This document shows, piece after piece, positions 1-9,800 of a DNA stretch of 64,000 nt (within the stretch, counting starts at the first letter, position 1; the number at the start of each line of letters is the position of its first letter). Below the pieces are notes generated by a model. It had not been told where the DNA came from. It did no database searches and was given only the letters and a program-made list of their open reading frames with translations. Made by a program: the position numbers and the translations under genes. Where the stretch lies: positions 53,611-117,610 of the forward strand of contig NZ_CABYWZ010000002.1 in the NCBI RefSeq assembly GCF_902522795.1. The letters run 5' to 3'. The DNA comes from an uncultured Prochlorococcus sp. GTDB lineage: Bacteria; Cyanobacteriota; Cyanobacteriia; PCC-6307; Cyanobiaceae.

Positions 1-1
1 C

Positions 2-313
2 GTCTTATTGAGCAAGGAATCAAATTCAAATCTCGCTAATATTGCCAGTTTTGCTTTCTCATTAATATCAAATAAACCTGGTGCATTGCTTAAAGCTATT
101 AATAATATTGCAGATTTTGGATTTAATATGAGTAAAATTGAATCTAGACCATCAAAAAGAGAATTAGGCGAATATATAATTTATATTGATTTAGAAATAA
201 ATAATCAAAAAAACATTAAAAATATTCCTGCATTAAAAAATAAGCTAAAGCCTCTTTGCAAGAATTTTGTAGATTTTGGAAATTATTTTTCTGAAAATGT
301 TGAATTAGATTAA
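2..313 (+). CDS. pheA: Prephenate dehydratase, C-terminal part (partial, 5' end outside window)
   Basis: The reading frame is open from the first bases of the window and ends at 313, so the gene starts upstream and only its last ~103 codons are seen. What is visible is an ACT regulatory domain: the stretch SNKPGALLKAINNIADFGFN followed by KIESRPSK matches the GALxxxLxxFxxxxINLxxIESRP signature of the phenylalanine-binding ACT domain of prephenate dehydratases. The enzyme converts prephenate to phenylpyruvate in phenylalanine synthesis, and the ACT domain gives feedback inhibition by phenylalanine. The catalytic domain lies outside the window. It converges with the methyltransferase gene, with one base between the two stop codons. 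Confidence 0.85.
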   Translation, partial: VLLSKESNSNLANIASFAFSLISNKPGALLKAINNIADFGFNMSKIESRPSKRELGEYIIYIDLEINNQKNIKNIPALKNKLKPLCKNFVDFGNYFSENVELD

Positions 314-314
314 T

Positions 315-1250
315 TTATCCTCTACATTTATAAACTCCAAATTCCATTAAACCTTTTCTAAATGCCCAATTCATGAGAAGTATTGTTGGAATCTCTCTAA
401 TCGACTTCACTAGCGCAAATGGTCCAAGAGACAAAATTGCGAAGGGCCTTCGAATGCCTTCAATAATAGAGTCGTACCATGAAGGATTTGTATAAGAATT
501 CCAGTTTTCAGATATAACTGTTCCAGAACTATTTTTGTTAGATCTAAGAATGTTACCGAATTCGTTAATGCTAATAAATTGAGGATGCACCCACTGTTCA
601 AGTAATTGTTTAAGAACTAATTTCTCAAAAAATGATGGGGGGTATGTCTTGAGGTCTCTTGAGTTCCAATCAGCCAATGCCAAATACCCACCAGGTCTTA
701 GAGTTCTCAGCATTTCATCTGCGAACCTAGTTTTATCATTCATGTGTGCACCAGCTTCAACACTCCAGACCGCATCAAATGATCCGTCTTCAAATTTCAA
801 ATCCAAAGCATCCATAACTTGGAAGTTGCAATTTAGCCAATTAGGAGTAAGTTCTCTTGCTCTTTTAACTTGAGAGGGACTAATTGTAATGCCAGTAACA
901 TTAAACCCATAATATTCTGCAAGAATCCTAGAACTTCCCCCTATACCACAACCTACATCGAGTATTCTTGATCCCTTTGGCAATTTATCTAAACCACTCC
1001 ACTTGATTAGTTCATGAACAAACTGAACTTTAGCCTTCCTAAAATCAATATCCCCCCCCCCTGAGGGATAAAAACCCAAATGTATATGTTCTCCCCACAA
1101 TCTCTCGAGTAATTTATCTTGGGTCCAAGCATCATATGCTGAAGCCACTGTACCGGACGAAATATATTTCCTAGCATTAATTCTCCAGATTATACATAGG
1201 AAGAGAAAGAATAAAACTAATAAAAAAAAAGGGAATAACAATTCAAACAT
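315..1250 (-). CDS. SAM-dependent methyltransferase, MPBQ/MSBQ (tocopherol/plastoquinone) type
   Basis: A 311-aa protein with an N-terminal hydrophobic membrane anchor (residues 3-22), then a class I SAM methyltransferase domain with motif I ILDVGCGIG at 96-104. The segments AYDAWTQD, LWGEHIHLGFY, GFNVTGITISPSQVKRA and REIPTILLMNWAF closely follow cyanobacterial 2-methyl-6-phytylbenzoquinol methyltransferase (Synechocystis sll0418 family, recalled from memory). That enzyme methylates prenylated quinol precursors of tocopherol and plastoquinone at the membrane. The start is the ATG directly following the upstream gene's stop. A run of ten G on the coding strand (1061-1052) encodes Gly64-Gly66 and the first base of Asp67, unusual in this AT-rich DNA. 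The substrate is inferred from family resemblance. Confidence 0.8.
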   Translation of the reverse strand: MFELLFPFFLLVLFFLFLCIIWRINARKYISSGTVASAYDAWTQDKLLERLWGEHIHLGFYPSGGGDIDFRKAKVQFVHELIKWSGLDKLPKGSRILDVGCGIGGSSRILAEYYGFNVTGITISPSQVKRARELTPNWLNCNFQVMDALDLKFEDGSFDAVWSVEAGAHMNDKTRFADEMLRTLRPGGYLALADWNSRDLKTYPPSFFEKLVLKQLLEQWVHPQFISINEFGNILRSNKNSSGTVISENWNSYTNPSWYDSIIEGIRRPFAILSLGPFALVKSIREIPTILLMNWAFRKGLMEFGVYKCRG

Positions 1251-1907
1251 TTAATTTTCTTTTATATCAGGAAAACTTTCTTTCAATGCAGTTCTTGCCG
1301 CAAGTTGTTTTCTTGTATGATCAAGCATTTCATATTCTCTTTGCAAACGGGTAAAAGTATTTCTTTCCTCCAGTAGTCTTTGCTGTTCCTCCGCAACAGG
1401 GCCGCCCAAATGGGCTCCTATCCAAAATGATAAATCCATTGGGTTATCAGGTAATTTATCAGGTAGATTTTTCTTAGTATTAGTCAATTTACTTGTTAAA
1501 TTAATAACATCACTGAGAGCTTCTTTTACTGAGTCTTTTAGAGAATCTAATTTTTGAAATTCATCAATATTATCATCACTAATCCAACTAACCATCGCGG
1601 AACAAAATGGTGTTGAACGCATAATTTCTAAGACTTGAAATCTTTGTTGTCCGAGAGTGATAATATTACTTCTCCCATCTTCTGCAGTTTGATGTTTTAT
1701 AATTTGCGCACAACATCCAACATTAGCCATCGTTTTAGTATTTGAATCCCACTTAACAATTCCAAACATAGAATCTGCTTCAAGTACAGATTGGAGCATA
1801 ATCCTATATCTTGATTCAAATATATGTAAAGGCAATACTTCTTGAGGAAAAAGGACTACATCTGATAAAGGAAATAATGGTAATTCCCTTACTGAGAGTT
1901 CTCCCAT
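1251..1907 (-). CDS. Lon N-terminal (LON substrate-binding) domain protein
   Basis: A 218-aa protein that consists essentially of one LON N-terminal domain: it begins RELPLFPLSDVVLFPQEVLP, LHIFESRYRIML follows, and there is no AAA+ ATPase or protease part. Stand-alone LON domains occur in cyanobacteria and many other bacteria; they are thought to bind polypeptide substrates, but their exact role is not established. The C-terminal ~50 residues are charged and likely helical (QQRLLEERNTFTRLQREYE). The gene sits downstream of rpsJ on the same strand with a 55-bp spacer, and its stop abuts the start of the methyltransferase gene, so it may be at the tail of the str cluster transcript. Confidence 0.85.
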   Translation of the reverse strand: MGELSVRELPLFPLSDVVLFPQEVLPLHIFESRYRIMLQSVLEADSMFGIVKWDSNTKTMANVGCCAQIIKHQTAEDGRSNIITLGQQRFQVLEIMRSTPFCSAMVSWISDDNIDEFQKLDSLKDSVKEALSDVINLTSKLTNTKKNLPDKLPDNPMDLSFWIGAHLGGPVAEEQQRLLEERNTFTRLQREYEMLDHTRKQLAARTALKESFPDIKEN

Positions 1908-1962
1908 TTAAACCTCATTTCTTTTTTTTATATTAGTCAATTTAGTGAGATTTCGGGATTTA

Positions 1963-2283
1963 TTAAAGTTTAACTTCTATATCTACACCACTAGGAAGAT
2001 CTAGTTTCATTAAAGCATCAATAGTTTTTGCAGAAGGACTATAGATATCTATGATTCTTCGATGTGTTCTTGTTTCAAAATGCTCTCTAGAATCTTTATC
2101 AACATGTGGTGATCTCAGGACACAATAAATCTTCCTTTTTGTAGGCAAAGGAATTGGACCTATTGCTGAAGCAGAAGTAGTATCTGCAGTTTGGATTATT
2201 TTGTCACAAGATAAATCAAGCATTCTTCTATCAAATGCTTTCAATCTTATTCTTATTTTTTGTTGTGCAATTGATGCAGTCAT
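1963..2283 (-). CDS. rpsJ: 30S ribosomal protein S10
   Basis: The 106-aa protein has the full length of bacterial S10 and its core ([20 protein letters not shown], then [20 protein letters not shown] and [11 protein letters not shown]). S10 sits in the head of the 30S subunit; in other bacteria it also pairs with NusB in antitermination. It lies downstream of tuf rather than at the head of the L3 operon, an arrangement typical of cyanobacteria. The 100-bp spacer from tuf contains a perfect 8-bp hairpin that ends 23 bases before the ATG (listed separately). No strong ribosome binding site is seen, only weak purine-rich sequence. Confidence 0.97.
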   Translation of the reverse strand: MTASIAQQKIRIRLKAFDRRMLDLSCDKIIQTADTTSASAIGPIPLPTKRKIYCVLRSPHVDKDSREHFETRTHRRIIDIYSPSAKTIDALMKLDLPSGVDIEVKL

Positions 2284-2306
2284 AGTTTCAAATAACTTCT
2301 AATGAA

Positions 2307-2328
2307 GGGTCATTGGTAAAAATGACCC
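2307..2328 (-). promoter_or_regulatory. Hairpin in tuf-rpsJ spacer
   Basis: GGGTCATT (2307-2314) and AATGACCC (2321-2328) form a perfect 8-bp stem with a 6-base loop. It lies in the transcribed direction between the tuf stop and the rpsJ start. No U-run follows on the minus strand, so it does not look like an intrinsic terminator; a processing site, an mRNA-stabilising stem or a translational control element are the alternatives. Confidence 0.5.
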
Positions 2329-2383
2329 CAGCCCAAATACCTATACTAGATGATTGAGGTTAATTTTTTAAAATTCAAATATA

Positions 2384-3583
2384 TTATTTGAGTATTTTAG
2401 AAACAACTCCAGCACCGATAGTACGTCCACCTTCACGGATTGCGAATCGCATACCTTGTTCAATAGCTACTGGACAAATTAATTCACCAGTCATCTTAAT
2501 TCTGTCTCCAGGCATAACCATTTCAACATTAGAGCCATCATCAGAGGTAAATGCGGTTATTTGACCAGTTACATCAGTTGTTCTGATGTAGAACTGAGGT
2601 CTATATCCTGCGAAGAAAGGAGTATGTCTTCCGCCCTCTTCTTTTTTGAGAACATAAACTTCTCCTTCAAACTGAGTATGAGGGGTAATAGATCCTTTCT
2701 TAACAAGTACCATTCCTCTCTCAATATCTTCTTTCTGGACACCACGTAAAAGTAAACCAACATTATCGCCAGCCATACCTTCATCAAGAAGTTTTCGGAA
2801 CATTTCAACTCCAGTAACAGTTGTAAGTCTTGTATCTCTTATTCCAACTATTTCAACTTCTTCTCCAACCTTTACTTTACCTCTCTCAATTCTTCCGGTA
2901 GCAACAGTTCCTCTACCAGTAATTGAGAAAACGTCTTCAACTGCCATCAAGAATGGTTTATCAACTTCTCTTTCTGGTTCAGGAATATTAGCATCAACTG
3001 CTTTCATTAATTCTTCGATCTTTGATTCCCAAGTAGAATCACCTTCGAGAGCTTTTAAACCAGAAACTTGAACAATAGGAATATCATCTCCGGGGAAGTC
3101 ATAACTATCTAATAGTTCTCTGATTTCCATTTCAACGAGTTCAATAATCTCTTCATCATCGACCATATCGCACTTATTTAGAGCAACTACAAGGGCAGGA
3201 ACTCCAACCTGTTTAGCTAAAAGAATATGCTCTTTTGTTTGAGCCATAGGACCATCTGTAGCTGCGCAAACTAGAATAGCTCCGTCCATCTGTGCGGCCC
3301 CTGTGATCATGTTTTTGACATAATCAGCATGTCCTGGGCAATCCACATGAGCATAATGTCTGCCTTCAGTTTCATATTCAACGTGAGCTGTATTAATGGT
3401 TATGCCACGCTCTCTTTCTTCAGGAGCACCATCAATGTCTCCATAGTCTTGAGCTTGAGCTTGACCTTTTTTGGCTAATACATTTGTAATAGCAGCAGTT
3501 AGTGTTGTTTTTCCATGATCAACATGGCCAATAGTACCTATGTTGACATGTGGTTTGTTCCTTTCGAACTTCTCGCGAGCCAT
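2384..3583 (-). CDS. tuf: Elongation factor Tu
   Basis: A 399-aa EF-Tu, the GTPase that brings aminoacyl-tRNA to the ribosome. The P-loop GHVDHGKT is at residues 19-26, DCPGH and NKCD are intact, and the effector segment [17 protein letters not shown] is canonical. Domain 2 ([20 protein letters not shown]) and domain 3 ([20 protein letters not shown]) are complete, ending at the usual VVSKILK. It lies 45 bp downstream of fusA in the str-type cluster. Only this copy is seen in the window. Confidence 0.98.
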   Translation of the reverse strand: MAREKFERNKPHVNIGTIGHVDHGKTTLTAAITNVLAKKGQAQAQDYGDIDGAPEERERGITINTAHVEYETEGRHYAHVDCPGHADYVKNMITGAAQMDGAILVCAATDGPMAQTKEHILLAKQVGVPALVVALNKCDMVDDEEIIELVEMEIRELLDSYDFPGDDIPIVQVSGLKALEGDSTWESKIEELMKAVDANIPEPEREVDKPFLMAVEDVFSITGRGTVATGRIERGKVKVGEEVEIVGIRDTRLTTVTGVEMFRKLLDEGMAGDNVGLLLRGVQKEDIERGMVLVKKGSITPHTQFEGEVYVLKKEEGGRHTPFFAGYRPQFYIRTTDVTGQITAFTSDDGSNVEMVMPGDRIKMTGELICPVAIEQGMRFAIREGGRTIGAGVVSKILK

Positions 3584-3628
3584 TTTAAATTAAAGAATCG
3601 AGGGTTTAAGAGTGTTTTAGTTTAGAGA

Positions 3629-5704
3629 TCAGGAGTTGCCCTGATTCTTGGAAATGATAGCTTCGGCAACATTACGAGGAACTTCCTCATAATTTGCGAA
3701 CTCCATTGAAAATATACCCCGACCTTGAGTCATTGATCGGAGTTGAGTGGCATAACCGAACATTTCGGCTAAGGGCACTTTGGCCTGTACCTTAGACAAT
3801 CCATCATCAACAGATTGTCCTTCTACTTGACCTCTTCTAGAAGAGAGATCACCAATTACAGATCCAAGAAAGTCGTCAGGACTTTCGACCTCAACTTTCA
3901 TCATAGGCTCTAAGAGGACAGGATTGCATTTTTTAACCCCGTCTTTAAAAGCCATGGAACCTGCAATTTTGAAGGCCATTTCAGATGAGTCTACATCGTG
4001 GAATGAACCATCGACTAGTGTTACTTTTACATCAATGAGTGGATAACCGGCAAGAACACCAGATTCACAAGTTTCTTTCATTCCATTGGATGCAGGTCCA
4101 ATATACTCTTTTGGTACAGCTCCGCCAACAATTTTGTTCACAAATTCAAAACCTTTACCAACTTCAGCAGGTTCCATTTCAATAATTACATGACCATATT
4201 GACCTTTTCCTCCAGTCTGCCTTGCATATTTACCTTCACCTTTAGAACTAGACCTAATGGTCTCTCTATATGAAACCTGAGGAGCTCCTATATTTGCTTC
4301 AACTTTAAATTCTCTTAGCATTCTGTCAACGAGGATCTCTAGGTGCAACTCACCCATACCTGCAATAACAGTCTGATTCGTCTCAGAATCTGTACTTACC
4401 CTAAATGTTGGATCCTCTTCAGACAAAGCAGTTAAAGCTTTTGATAATTTTTCCATATCGCCTTTAGTTTTTGGCTCAACGGCCACCGAGATCACTGGTT
4501 CAGGGATAAACAATGTCTCCAAAACTATTGGATCATCTGTGTTACATAAAGTATCACCAGTAGTTGTGTTCTTGAGACCTAATACAGCTCCTAAATCCCC
4601 AGCCCTCAATTCATCAACTTCCTCTCTTTCATCAGCTTTAAGAATCACTAATCTAGAAATTCTCTCTTTAGCATCCTTAGTAGAATTCATTACATAACTT
4701 CCTTTTGAAAGTACACCTGAATACATTCTTACAAAAGTTAATTTTCCATATGGGTCTGACATTACTTTAAAAGCTAATGCACTGAAAGGAGCATTATCAT
4801 CTGAAGGTCTAAAATCTTCTTTACCACTTGGTAAAACACCTTGAATTGGTTTAACATCAACTGGAGCTGGCAAGTAATCAACTACTGCGTCTAATACGAG
4901 TTGAACACCTTTATTCTTAAAAGCTGAACCACAGAGAACAGGAACTAATCCATGTTTTAAGACACCTTCCCTAATACCTTTTTTAAGTTGTTCTTCGGAT
5001 AATTCTTCTGTTTCAAGAAAAATTTCAATCAACTCTTCATCATTTTCTGCGACGCTTTCCATCAACTTGAATCTCCACTCAGCAGCTTCCTCTTCCATTT
5101 CAGATGGAATTGGTGCTTCTTGAATGTCTGTACCTAAGTCATTTTTGTATAGATATGCTTTGTTGGCGACTAAATCAATAATGCCTGTAAGATCACCTTC
5201 AGCTCCAATAGGTAGCTGAATTGGTAGTGCATTTGCCTTTAGTCGATCTTTAATTTGTTTATTAACTTTTAAAAAATCTGCACCAGTCCTGTCCATTTTA
5301 TTTACAAAAACCATTCTTGGGACAGAGTATCTATCTGCTTGACGCCAAACTGTTTCAGATTGAGGCTGAACTCCACCAACTGCACAAAAAACTGCTATTA
5401 CTCCGTCCAAGACTCTCATTGATCTCTCCACTTCAATGGTAAAGTCAACATGTCCAGGAGTATCAATAATATTAATTCTGTGGTCTTGCCAACTAGTAGA
5501 TATTGCAGCAGCAGTAATAGTTATTCCTCTTTCTCGTTCTTGAGCCATCCAATCTGTTACTGCAGCACCATCATGTACTTCTCCTATCTTGTGAACAACA
5601 CCCGAATAAAACAAAATTCTTTCAGTAGTTGTTGTCTTCCCTGCATCAATATGAGCGGCTATACCTATGTTTCTTACTCGTTCTAGGGGAAAGTCGCGTG
5701 CCAA
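3629..5704 (-). CDS. fusA: Elongation factor G
   Basis: A 691-aa translocase GTPase. The N-terminal G domain has [21 protein letters not shown] and NKMDR, and domains II to V follow, including the domain IV region [15 protein letters not shown] and the C-terminal [19 protein letters not shown]. It drives mRNA-tRNA translocation and, with RRF, ribosome recycling. Its length and the absence of large insertions fit canonical EF-G1 of cyanobacteria. It lies between rpsG (97-bp spacer) and tuf (45-bp spacer), as expected for a str operon. Confidence 0.98.
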   Translation of the reverse strand: MARDFPLERVRNIGIAAHIDAGKTTTTERILFYSGVVHKIGEVHDGAAVTDWMAQERERGITITAAAISTSWQDHRINIIDTPGHVDFTIEVERSMRVLDGVIAVFCAVGGVQPQSETVWRQADRYSVPRMVFVNKMDRTGADFLKVNKQIKDRLKANALPIQLPIGAEGDLTGIIDLVANKAYLYKNDLGTDIQEAPIPSEMEEEAAEWRFKLMESVAENDEELIEIFLETEELSEEQLKKGIREGVLKHGLVPVLCGSAFKNKGVQLVLDAVVDYLPAPVDVKPIQGVLPSGKEDFRPSDDNAPFSALAFKVMSDPYGKLTFVRMYSGVLSKGSYVMNSTKDAKERISRLVILKADEREEVDELRAGDLGAVLGLKNTTTGDTLCNTDDPIVLETLFIPEPVISVAVEPKTKGDMEKLSKALTALSEEDPTFRVSTDSETNQTVIAGMGELHLEILVDRMLREFKVEANIGAPQVSYRETIRSSSKGEGKYARQTGGKGQYGHVIIEMEPAEVGKGFEFVNKIVGGAVPKEYIGPASNGMKETCESGVLAGYPLIDVKVTLVDGSFHDVDSSEMAFKIAGSMAFKDGVKKCNPVLLEPMMKVEVESPDDFLGSVIGDLSSRRGQVEGQSVDDGLSKVQAKVPLAEMFGYATQLRSMTQGRGIFSMEFANYEEVPRNVAEAIISKNQGNS

Positions 5705-5801
5705 TTTTTAAGCTCCAAATAAAATAACTTTTGATTAGTGTAGTTCACCCTAAAAGCAAACTTTAATAATAATAAACTACTTAAGTACCTTTTTGATGAA
5801 A

Positions 5802-6272
5802 TTAATATCTGTAATGTGCAAAAGCTTTATTAGCTTCAGCCATTTTATGAGTGTCTTCTCTCTTTTTTACTGCACTGCCAGTTTCATTTGCTGCATCCAT
5901 CAACTCACCAGCGAGTTTTTGGGACATACTTTTTCCATTTCTTGCACGTGAGAATGTAACAAGCCATCTTAATGCCATAGCTGTACCCCTTTCTTGCCGT
6001 ACTTCCATAGGCACTTGATATGTTGCACCACCAACTCTCCTAGCTCGTACCTCTACAAGAGGAGTAGCATTTTTTACAGCTGTTTCGAACAATTCGACTG
6101 CATTCCCACCTGTTCTCTCGCTTATTAAAGAAAAGGCATCAGACAATATTCTTTGAGCTGTAGATTTTTTACCATGTTTCATCAATCGAGAAATCATCAT
6201 TGAAGCAAGACGACTATTAAATTGAGGATCTGGAAGAACTGGTCTTTTTACTGCTGCATTACGACGTGACAT
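5802..6272 (-). CDS. rpsG: 30S ribosomal protein S7
   Basis: A 156-aa S7 with the bacterial core ([57 protein letters not shown]). S7 nucleates assembly of the 30S head and contacts the E-site tRNA; in E. coli it is the autoregulator of the str operon. It starts 25 bp after the rpsL stop and is followed by a 97-bp spacer to fusA. No obvious S7-binding structure could be assigned in the spacer by eye. Confidence 0.98.
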   Translation of the reverse strand: MSRRNAAVKRPVLPDPQFNSRLASMMISRLMKHGKKSTAQRILSDAFSLISERTGGNAVELFETAVKNATPLVEVRARRVGGATYQVPMEVRQERGTAMALRWLVTFSRARNGKSMSQKLAGELMDAANETGSAVKKREDTHKMAEANKAFAHYRY

Positions 6273-6297
6273 GTTTTTAAAAAGTGTTGTTTACAAA

Positions 6298-6672
6298 TTA
6301 ATCTTTAGGAGCTTTTGCTCCATATTTAGATCTGGATTGACGTCTATCTTTGACTCCAGCCGTATCTAAAGTTCCTCTTATTATATGATACCTAACTCCA
6401 GGTAAATCCTTAACTCTTCCGCCCCTAAGTAGTACTACAGAGTGTTCTTGCAAATTATGACCAATTCCAGGAATATATGCCGTAACTTCGAAACCAGAAG
6501 TTAATCTCACCCTTGCGACTTTTCTTAAAGCTGAATTAGGTTTTTTAGGAGTTGATGTATAAACTCTCGTACATACCCCTCTTCTTTCAGGGCAAGCTTT
6601 TAGAGCAGGAGATTTTGTTTTCCTAGTCAGACGTTTTCTTTCTGAACCTATTAATTGTGAGATGGTAGGCAT
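6298..6672 (-). CDS. rpsL: 30S ribosomal protein S12
   Basis: A 124-aa S12, first gene of the str-type cluster. The conserved decoding-centre residues are present: Lys43 in [11 protein letters not shown] and Lys88 in [13 protein letters not shown], the positions known in other bacteria to affect decoding fidelity. The protein ends in the usual basic tail ([15 protein letters not shown]). The 194-bp region upstream, shared with the divergent gltB, must hold both promoters; no clear operator was found there. Confidence 0.98.
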   Translation of the reverse strand: MPTISQLIGSERKRLTRKTKSPALKACPERRGVCTRVYTSTPKKPNSALRKVARVRLTSGFEVTAYIPGIGHNLQEHSVVLLRGGRVKDLPGVRYHIIRGTLDTAGVKDRRQSRSKYGAKAPKD

Positions 6673-6866
6673 CTATTATATTTTGAAAAAATTAAAGATT
6701 CCACCATCATAACCTTTAACGAGCACCAACTAAAAGTTTTTAGTGATATTTACTATAAATTTAAGAAATTAAAATTCTTTGGTAAATATTCATTATCTTT
6801 AGATTTATTTTCATATTTATTTTTATAATAGAATTACATAAATAACTAAATAAGATTAAATAATCT

Positions 6867-9800
6867 ATGGGAGAGAGTATCAAAAGGATCGTTAGGCCAT
6901 ATCAAGATAGTTATTCCCCAAATGGAATAATTGGTGAGAAAGATGCGTGTGGAGTTGGTTTTATAGCAAATATTGAAGGGGTAGAAAGCAACTGGATCCT
7001 AAAACAATCTCTAAAAGGTCTTAACTGCATGGAGCATAGAGGAGGTTGTGGCGGGGATAGTGACTCTGGAGATGGAGCGGGCATTTTATGTTCAATCCCA
7101 TGGAATTATTTAGAAAAAGAAGTAAATTTTGAAAGTAAAAAAGACTATGATAAAGGTCTAGGTATGCTTTTCATGCCTAATAAAAAAGAGAAAATTGAAG
7201 AATGTAAATCTATATGCGAAGAGGAAGCCAAAAAATTAAGAATAAACAAAACATCATGGAGAACAGTACCTGTTAATAATGAAATCTTAGGTCCTTTGGC
7301 TAAAGCAAATTCTCCATTTATAAGTCAGTGGATTTTATTCATAGATAAAAAATATAACGATGATACAGAGAGGCTTTTATTTCAATTAAGGAAAAGAATT
7401 GAGAAAAAAGTAAGAGAAAGTTTTAAAAACCATGTTGGAGATTGTGAATTTTATTTTGCCTCACTAAGTTCGAAAACAGTTGTTTACAAAGGAATGGTTC
7501 GTTCTGAAATATTATCTGAGTTTTATCAAGACTTAAAAGAAGAGAGTTTTGAAGTCTCATTTTCCGTTTATCATAGAAGATTTAGTACTAACACACTTCC
7601 AAAATGGCCACTAGCTCAGCCAATGCGATTCTTAGGCCATAACGGGGAAATTAACACTCTCTTAGGTAATATCAACTGGGCTAAAGCTTCAGAAACACAT
7701 ATAGATGATTTTTGGGGAGAATTATCTAACGAAATTAAACCAATCGTAGATATAAATAAAAGTGATTCATCAAATCTTGATGCAACTCTTGAAATCAATA
7801 TTCGTTCAGGTCAGCCCATTACTGACTCATTATTAAAGCTTGTTCCTGAAGCATTTAGAGATCAACCAGAACTTGAACAAAAAGAAGACATAAAATCATT
7901 TTATGAGTATTCTGCGAGCCTTCAAGAAGCCTGGGATGGTCCTGCTCTACTTGTATTTGCAGATGGACATTTTGTAGGAGCAACACTTGATAGAAATGGT
8001 TTAAGACCAGCAAGATATTCAATAACAAATGATGGTTTTGTAATAATGGGTTCCGAAACAGGCGTAGTAGATCTTGAAGAGGAGAGAGTAATTGAAAAAG
8101 GTAGATTAGGACCCGGACAAATGTTGGCGGTTGATTTTCATCAAAATAGAATCCTGAGAAATTGGGAGGTAAAATCTGAAGCCGCGCAAAGGCATGATTA
8201 CAAAAACCTCCTAAGTAATAGAACTATCAAAATTGATAATAGTGAATGGTTTAAAGACTGCAAACTAAAAGACCTTGAGCTATTACAACAACAGACTGCG
8301 TACGGTTTCTCAGCAGAAGATAATGATCTTATCTTGGATTCAATGGCTTCATTAGCCAAAGAGCCTACCTATTGCATGGGCGACGATATCCCATTAGCAG
8401 TGCTTTCTTCAAAGCCACATATCTTATATGACTATTTCAAGCAAAGATTCGCACAAGTTACAAATCCTCCTATTGATCCTTTAAGAGAAAAACTGGTAAT
8501 GAGTCTAGAGATGCATCTTGGAGAAAGATGTACAGCATTTGAGATTAAAGATCCTAAACCTTTTGTTCATTTAAAAAGTCCAATTCTCAATGAAGAAGAA
8601 CTCATTTCCATTAAAAAATCAAAAATTAAATCTCAAACAATTTCAAGTTTGTTTGATATTGAGGAAGGAGTTCAAGGCTTAGAGAACCAATTAAAAGCAA
8701 TTTGCAAACAGAGTGAGCTCTCTATAAAAGAAGGTTGCTCTTTAATTATTATTTCTGATAAGGGTATTAATCCTACAAAGACTTTTATTCCTCCTTTACT
8801 TGCTGTTGGAGCAATTCATCATTACCTTCTAAAAAAAGAAATCAGGCTAAAAGCTTCTCTAATTATTGAAACAGGTCAATGTTGGAGCACACATCACTTG
8901 GCTTGCTTGATTGGTTATGGTGCAAGCGCGGTTTGCCCTTGGTTGACCTTCGAAGCAGGTAGACACTGGTTAAAACATCCAAAAACACAAAAACTAATTG
9001 ATAGCAAAAAAATAAATCCATTATCAATAATTGATGTCCAAGAAAATATTAAAAAAGCGCTAGAAGACGGTCTAAGAAAAATTCTTTCAAAAATAGGCAT
9101 CTCACTTTTATCTAGTTACCATGGTGCACAAATTTTTGAAGCTGTGGGCCTTGGATCTGACTTAATAAAAATTGCTTTTGATGGTACAACAAGCCGTATT
9201 GCTGGCATAACATTAAAAGAATTAACTAATGAAACACTTTCAATACATACGAAAGCCTATCCAGAGATCGATTTAAAGAAATTAGAATTTTTAGGATTTG
9301 TACAATTTAGAAATAATGGAGAATACCATTCCAATAACCCAGAGATGTCCAAAGTTTTACATTCAGCGGTAAAACAAGGACCAGGATACGATCATTTTGA
9401 AACTTACAAAAAACTTATTAGTAATAGACCGACAACATCTCTAAGAGATTTACTTACAATTAATTCACAAAGAAAAAGTATTCCATTAGAGGAAGTGGAA
9501 AGTGTTGAATCAATTTGCAAAAGGTTCTGTACTGGAGGAATGAGTTTAGGCGCTTTATCTAGAGAAGCACATGAAGTTTTAGCAGTTGCAATGAATAGAA
9601 TTGGTGGAAAAAGTAATAGTGGAGAAGGGGGAGAAGATCCAGCTCGTTTTAATGTTTTAAATGACATCGATGAAAATACTCAATCAGCGACGTTACCATT
9701 CATTAAAGGGCTAGAGAATGGAGACACCGCATGCTCAGCTATTAAACAAATAGCATCAGGAAGATTTGGAGTTACACCTGAATATCTAAGAAGTGGTAAA

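Noticed and set aside
649..873. Several open frames of 60-100 codons opposite or inside strong genes, such as this one within the methyltransferase gene and others inside gltB, fusA and the ribosomal genes.
   Set aside because: They lie entirely within genes with clear homology, have no family resemblance and no ribosome binding sites.
6673..6866. NtcA binding site (GTA-N8-TAC) upstream of gltB.
   Set aside because: The nearest string, GTA followed eight bases later by TTA, does not match the required second half-site.
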